A stretch of DNA of 64,000 nt, taken from positions 1 to 64,000 of the forward strand of contig AFUS01000005.1 in the NCBI GenBank assembly GCA_000223315.2, read 5' to 3'. Positions within the stretch are counted from its first letter, which is position 1; each line of letters begins with the position of its first letter. The translations under genes and the position numbers were made by a program. Below are positions 62,283-64,000 of the stretch, one piece after another. The notes beneath the pieces were generated by a model. It searched no databases, was not told the origin of the DNA, and saw only the letters and a list, made by a program, of their open reading frames with translations. The stretch is from Parvimonas sp. oral taxon 393 str. F0440. GTDB taxonomy: Bacteria; Bacillota; Clostridia; Tissierellales; Peptoniphilaceae.

Positions 62283-62736
62283 TTTTAAAAACTTCCATTA
62301 ATTTCATAGTTTCTTTTTCCTTATTTCTCATAATTATTTTTTCAGACTCATCAATATGATCATATCCTAATAAGTGAAATACAGAATGACAAACTAAATA
62401 TAAAATTTCTCTTTCAATACTATGTCCAAACTCTTGGGCCTGTTCAATTGATTTTTCTGTAGAAATTATAATATCTCCTAGAATAAAAGGCATACCTTCT
62501 TCTGAAAATTCAAACTCCATCGGAAAAGAAAGCACATCCGTTTCCCTATCAATATTTCTAAATTCAGAATTTATACTCTTTATTTCTTCATTTGTAACAA
62601 AAGAAACTGATACCTCAATATTATCTATCATTTTATTTTCAACTTTTAGAGCTGTTTCGATACATTCTATAATTTTTTCTTTAAGATTATCTGTAACTAT
62701 GAACGCATCTTGCCTATCATCAAAAAGAACATTCAT
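62266..62736 (-). CDS. ybeY: Endoribonuclease YbeY
   Basis: A zinc-dependent RNase involved in 16S rRNA 3'-end maturation and ribosome quality control. The 156-residue protein has TDVLSFPMEF, LGDIIIS and the metal motif His-x3-His-x5-His in CHSVFHLLGYDHI. ATG overlaps the phoH stop by one base. Confidence 0.94.
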   Translation of the reverse strand: MNVLFDDRQDAFIVTDNLKEKIIECIETALKVENKMIDNIEVSVSFVTNEEIKSINSEFRNIDRETDVLSFPMEFEFSEEGMPFILGDIIISTEKSIEQAQEFGHSIEREILYLVCHSVFHLLGYDHIDESEKIIMRNKEKETMKLMEVFKNEKEF

Positions 62737-63704
62737 TATTTTTTCTCCGCTAAGCTATCTTCATATTTTGTATAGGCATCTATTATTTTCATTACTATAC
62801 TATGCCTTACAACATCAGAACTATCAAAATAATTAAAATTAATTCCCTTAATATTATTTAAAATTTTACTTACTGAAACAAGACCTGAAATTTTTCTTCT
62901 ACCTAAGTCAATTTGAGTAATATCTCCAGTTATAACAGCTTTAGACTCAAAACCTATTCTTGTTAAAAACATCTTCATTTGTTCATTGGTTGCATTTTGA
63001 GCTTCATCAAGAATTATAAAAGCATCATCTAAAGTTCTCCCTCTCATATATGCTAAAGGTGCAACTTCAATGATACCTTTTTCTTTTAGTCTAAGGAAAT
63101 TATCATAACCTAATATATTATATAATGAATCATATAAAGGTCTTAAATACGGATCTATTTTTTCTTGTAGATCTCCTGGTAAAAATCCTAAATTTTCACC
63201 TGCTTCAACAGCAGGTCTTGTTAATATTATTTTTGAAACAGTATTGTTTTTTAATGCTTTAGCAGCCATTGCAATAGCTAAAAAAGTTTTTCCTGTTCCT
63301 GCAGGACCAATACCGAAAGTAATTATATTATCTTCAATCGCAGAGATATATTTTCTTTGTCCTAAGGTTTTTGGCTTTATAGGTTTTAATTTTGCATTCA
63401 AACAAATAACATAATCTAACCAATCATTTAATATCTCTTTATTTTCAGATTTTACTTTTTCAATTATATAAGAAATTTTTTGCTTATCTAAATTTTCGGA
63501 AGGATTATCTTTAACTAAAAACTCAATAGTCTTAACACATAATAAAACCATTTTTTCATCTCCTGTAATAGATAAACCTTCCTCACTATTTTTTATAGAT
63601 ACATCAAATTTTTTAGAAATAAAATCTATATTAGAATCTAAATTTCCAAATAAATTCCGAATATCATCAATATCTAAAATCAAATTTTCAGTAACTTTAT
63701 TCAT
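62736..63704 (-). CDS. phoH: PhoH-family ATPase
   Basis: A 322-residue ATPase with an N-terminal KH-like part and a helicase-like core: GPAGTGKTFLAIAMAAKAL (Walker A), FIILDEAQNATNEQMKMFLTRIG (Walker B) and GDITQIDL. The family's exact role is unsettled; it is nearly always next to ybeY, hinting at RNA metabolism. GGAGAAAG precedes the ATG. Confidence 0.94.
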   Translation of the reverse strand: MNKVTENLILDIDDIRNLFGNLDSNIDFISKKFDVSIKNSEEGLSITGDEKMVLLCVKTIEFLVKDNPSENLDKQKISYIIEKVKSENKEILNDWLDYVICLNAKLKPIKPKTLGQRKYISAIEDNIITFGIGPAGTGKTFLAIAMAAKALKNNTVSKIILTRPAVEAGENLGFLPGDLQEKIDPYLRPLYDSLYNILGYDNFLRLKEKGIIEVAPLAYMRGRTLDDAFIILDEAQNATNEQMKMFLTRIGFESKAVITGDITQIDLGRRKISGLVSVSKILNNIKGINFNYFDSSDVVRHSIVMKIIDAYTKYEDSLAEKK

Positions 63705-63715
63705 TCTTTCTCCAA

Positions 63716-64000
63716 TTATTTCCTTAACTCACTTCTGTTATTATCCAAAACAGTAATTAAATCTCTCAATTTTTCTTGAGTTTTAGATAAAACATCATCT
63801 ACATAAGTATTAGTTTGCATTTTTATAGTTTTAGCGTTTTGTTCAGCTTTCAATAATATTTCATTTGCTTTACTTTCAGCAGCAACAACAACATCATTTT
63901 CATTAATCATCTTTTGATATCTTGCTTCAGCATCAGCTTTAATTTTAGAAGCTTCTTTATTTGCTTGTTCTAAAATTTGATTTGCATCTTTAGTTGCATC
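63716..64000 (-). CDS. Coiled-coil protein, partial (5' end beyond window)
   Basis: The C-terminal 94 residues are visible; the frame is open to the right window edge. The sequence is an alanine-, lysine- and glutamate-rich helix (ANQILEQANKEASKIKADAEA, ESKANEILLKAEQNAKTIKM) ending VLDNNRSELRK. It resembles DivIVA-like or ATP-synthase b-subunit-like coiled coils that Firmicutes genomes call ATPase. No function can be assigned. Confidence 0.6.
   Translation of the reverse strand, partial: DATKDANQILEQANKEASKIKADAEARYQKMINENDVVVAAESKANEILLKAEQNAKTIKMQTNTYVDDVLSKTQEKLRDLITVLDNNRSELRK

Noticed and set aside
1-64000. CRISPR arrays, insertion sequences, prophage and tRNA genes
   Set aside because: No spaced direct repeats, transposase or phage genes, or cloverleaf sequences were seen on reading; a dedicated tRNA or repeat search was not run.

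Overview
The window is a very AT-rich, densely coded stretch of a low-GC Firmicutes chromosome. Gene order (plsX-acpP-rnc-smc-ftsY, ylxM-ffh-rpsP-khpA-rimM-trmD-rplS, phoH-ybeY-dgkA-cdd-era-recO-dnaG-sigA-trmK-nif3), the ComG-like pilin cluster and a selenocysteine operon point to an anaerobe of the Tissierellia / Peptoniphilaceae type, for instance a relative of Parvimonas. The genus is an inference. No mobile elements, CRISPR arrays, rRNA or tRNA genes were found.

Layout. From 31 to 39866 every gene is on the + strand: type IV pilin-like genes; dut; ftsK-pgsA-recA; a three-domain cassette (DUF1015, sugar/choline-type nucleotidyltransferase, PLP aminotransferase/decarboxylase); plsX-acpP-rnc-radical SAM-smc-ftsY; ylxM-ffh-rpsP-khpA-rimM-trmD-rplS; rarA, asnS, comEA; selD-selA-selB; an orphan response regulator; pheS-pheT; a zapA-like gene, mutS2, argS and a TPR protein. 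From 40107 to 64000 all genes are on the - strand except a Xer-type recombinase at 40695-41665. The - strand holds a small membrane ORFan, efp, vanW-like and nth, a mutS-mutL-miaA-lyase group preceded by rnr-smpB-miaB, the RNase P RNA, and the nif3 to phoH block ending in a partial coiled-coil gene.

The single convergent strand switch near 40 kb, together with a perfect 11-6-11 inverted repeat that is not a terminator and an adjacent Xer recombinase, suggests that the window spans the replication terminus and its dif site.

Other points of interest. selD carries an in-frame TGA (selenocysteine at residue 20) followed by a SECIS-like hairpin, so this selenophosphate synthetase is itself a selenoprotein. 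The DUF1015 cassette could make a CDP-activated aminoalcohol such as CDP-ethanolamine from serine. MutL has lost all visible endonuclease metal-binding motifs. The response regulator between selB and pheS lacks the usual acidic pair and lysine.

Sequence quality. About 40 single-base frameshifts, nearly all one-base losses in A or T runs of 4-7, break many conserved essential genes (smc, ftsY, dnaG, pheT, asnS, era and others). Restoring one base each time gives proteins of normal family length, so I treat them as homopolymer errors in the assembly, not as pseudogenes. Coordinates below span the restored genes.
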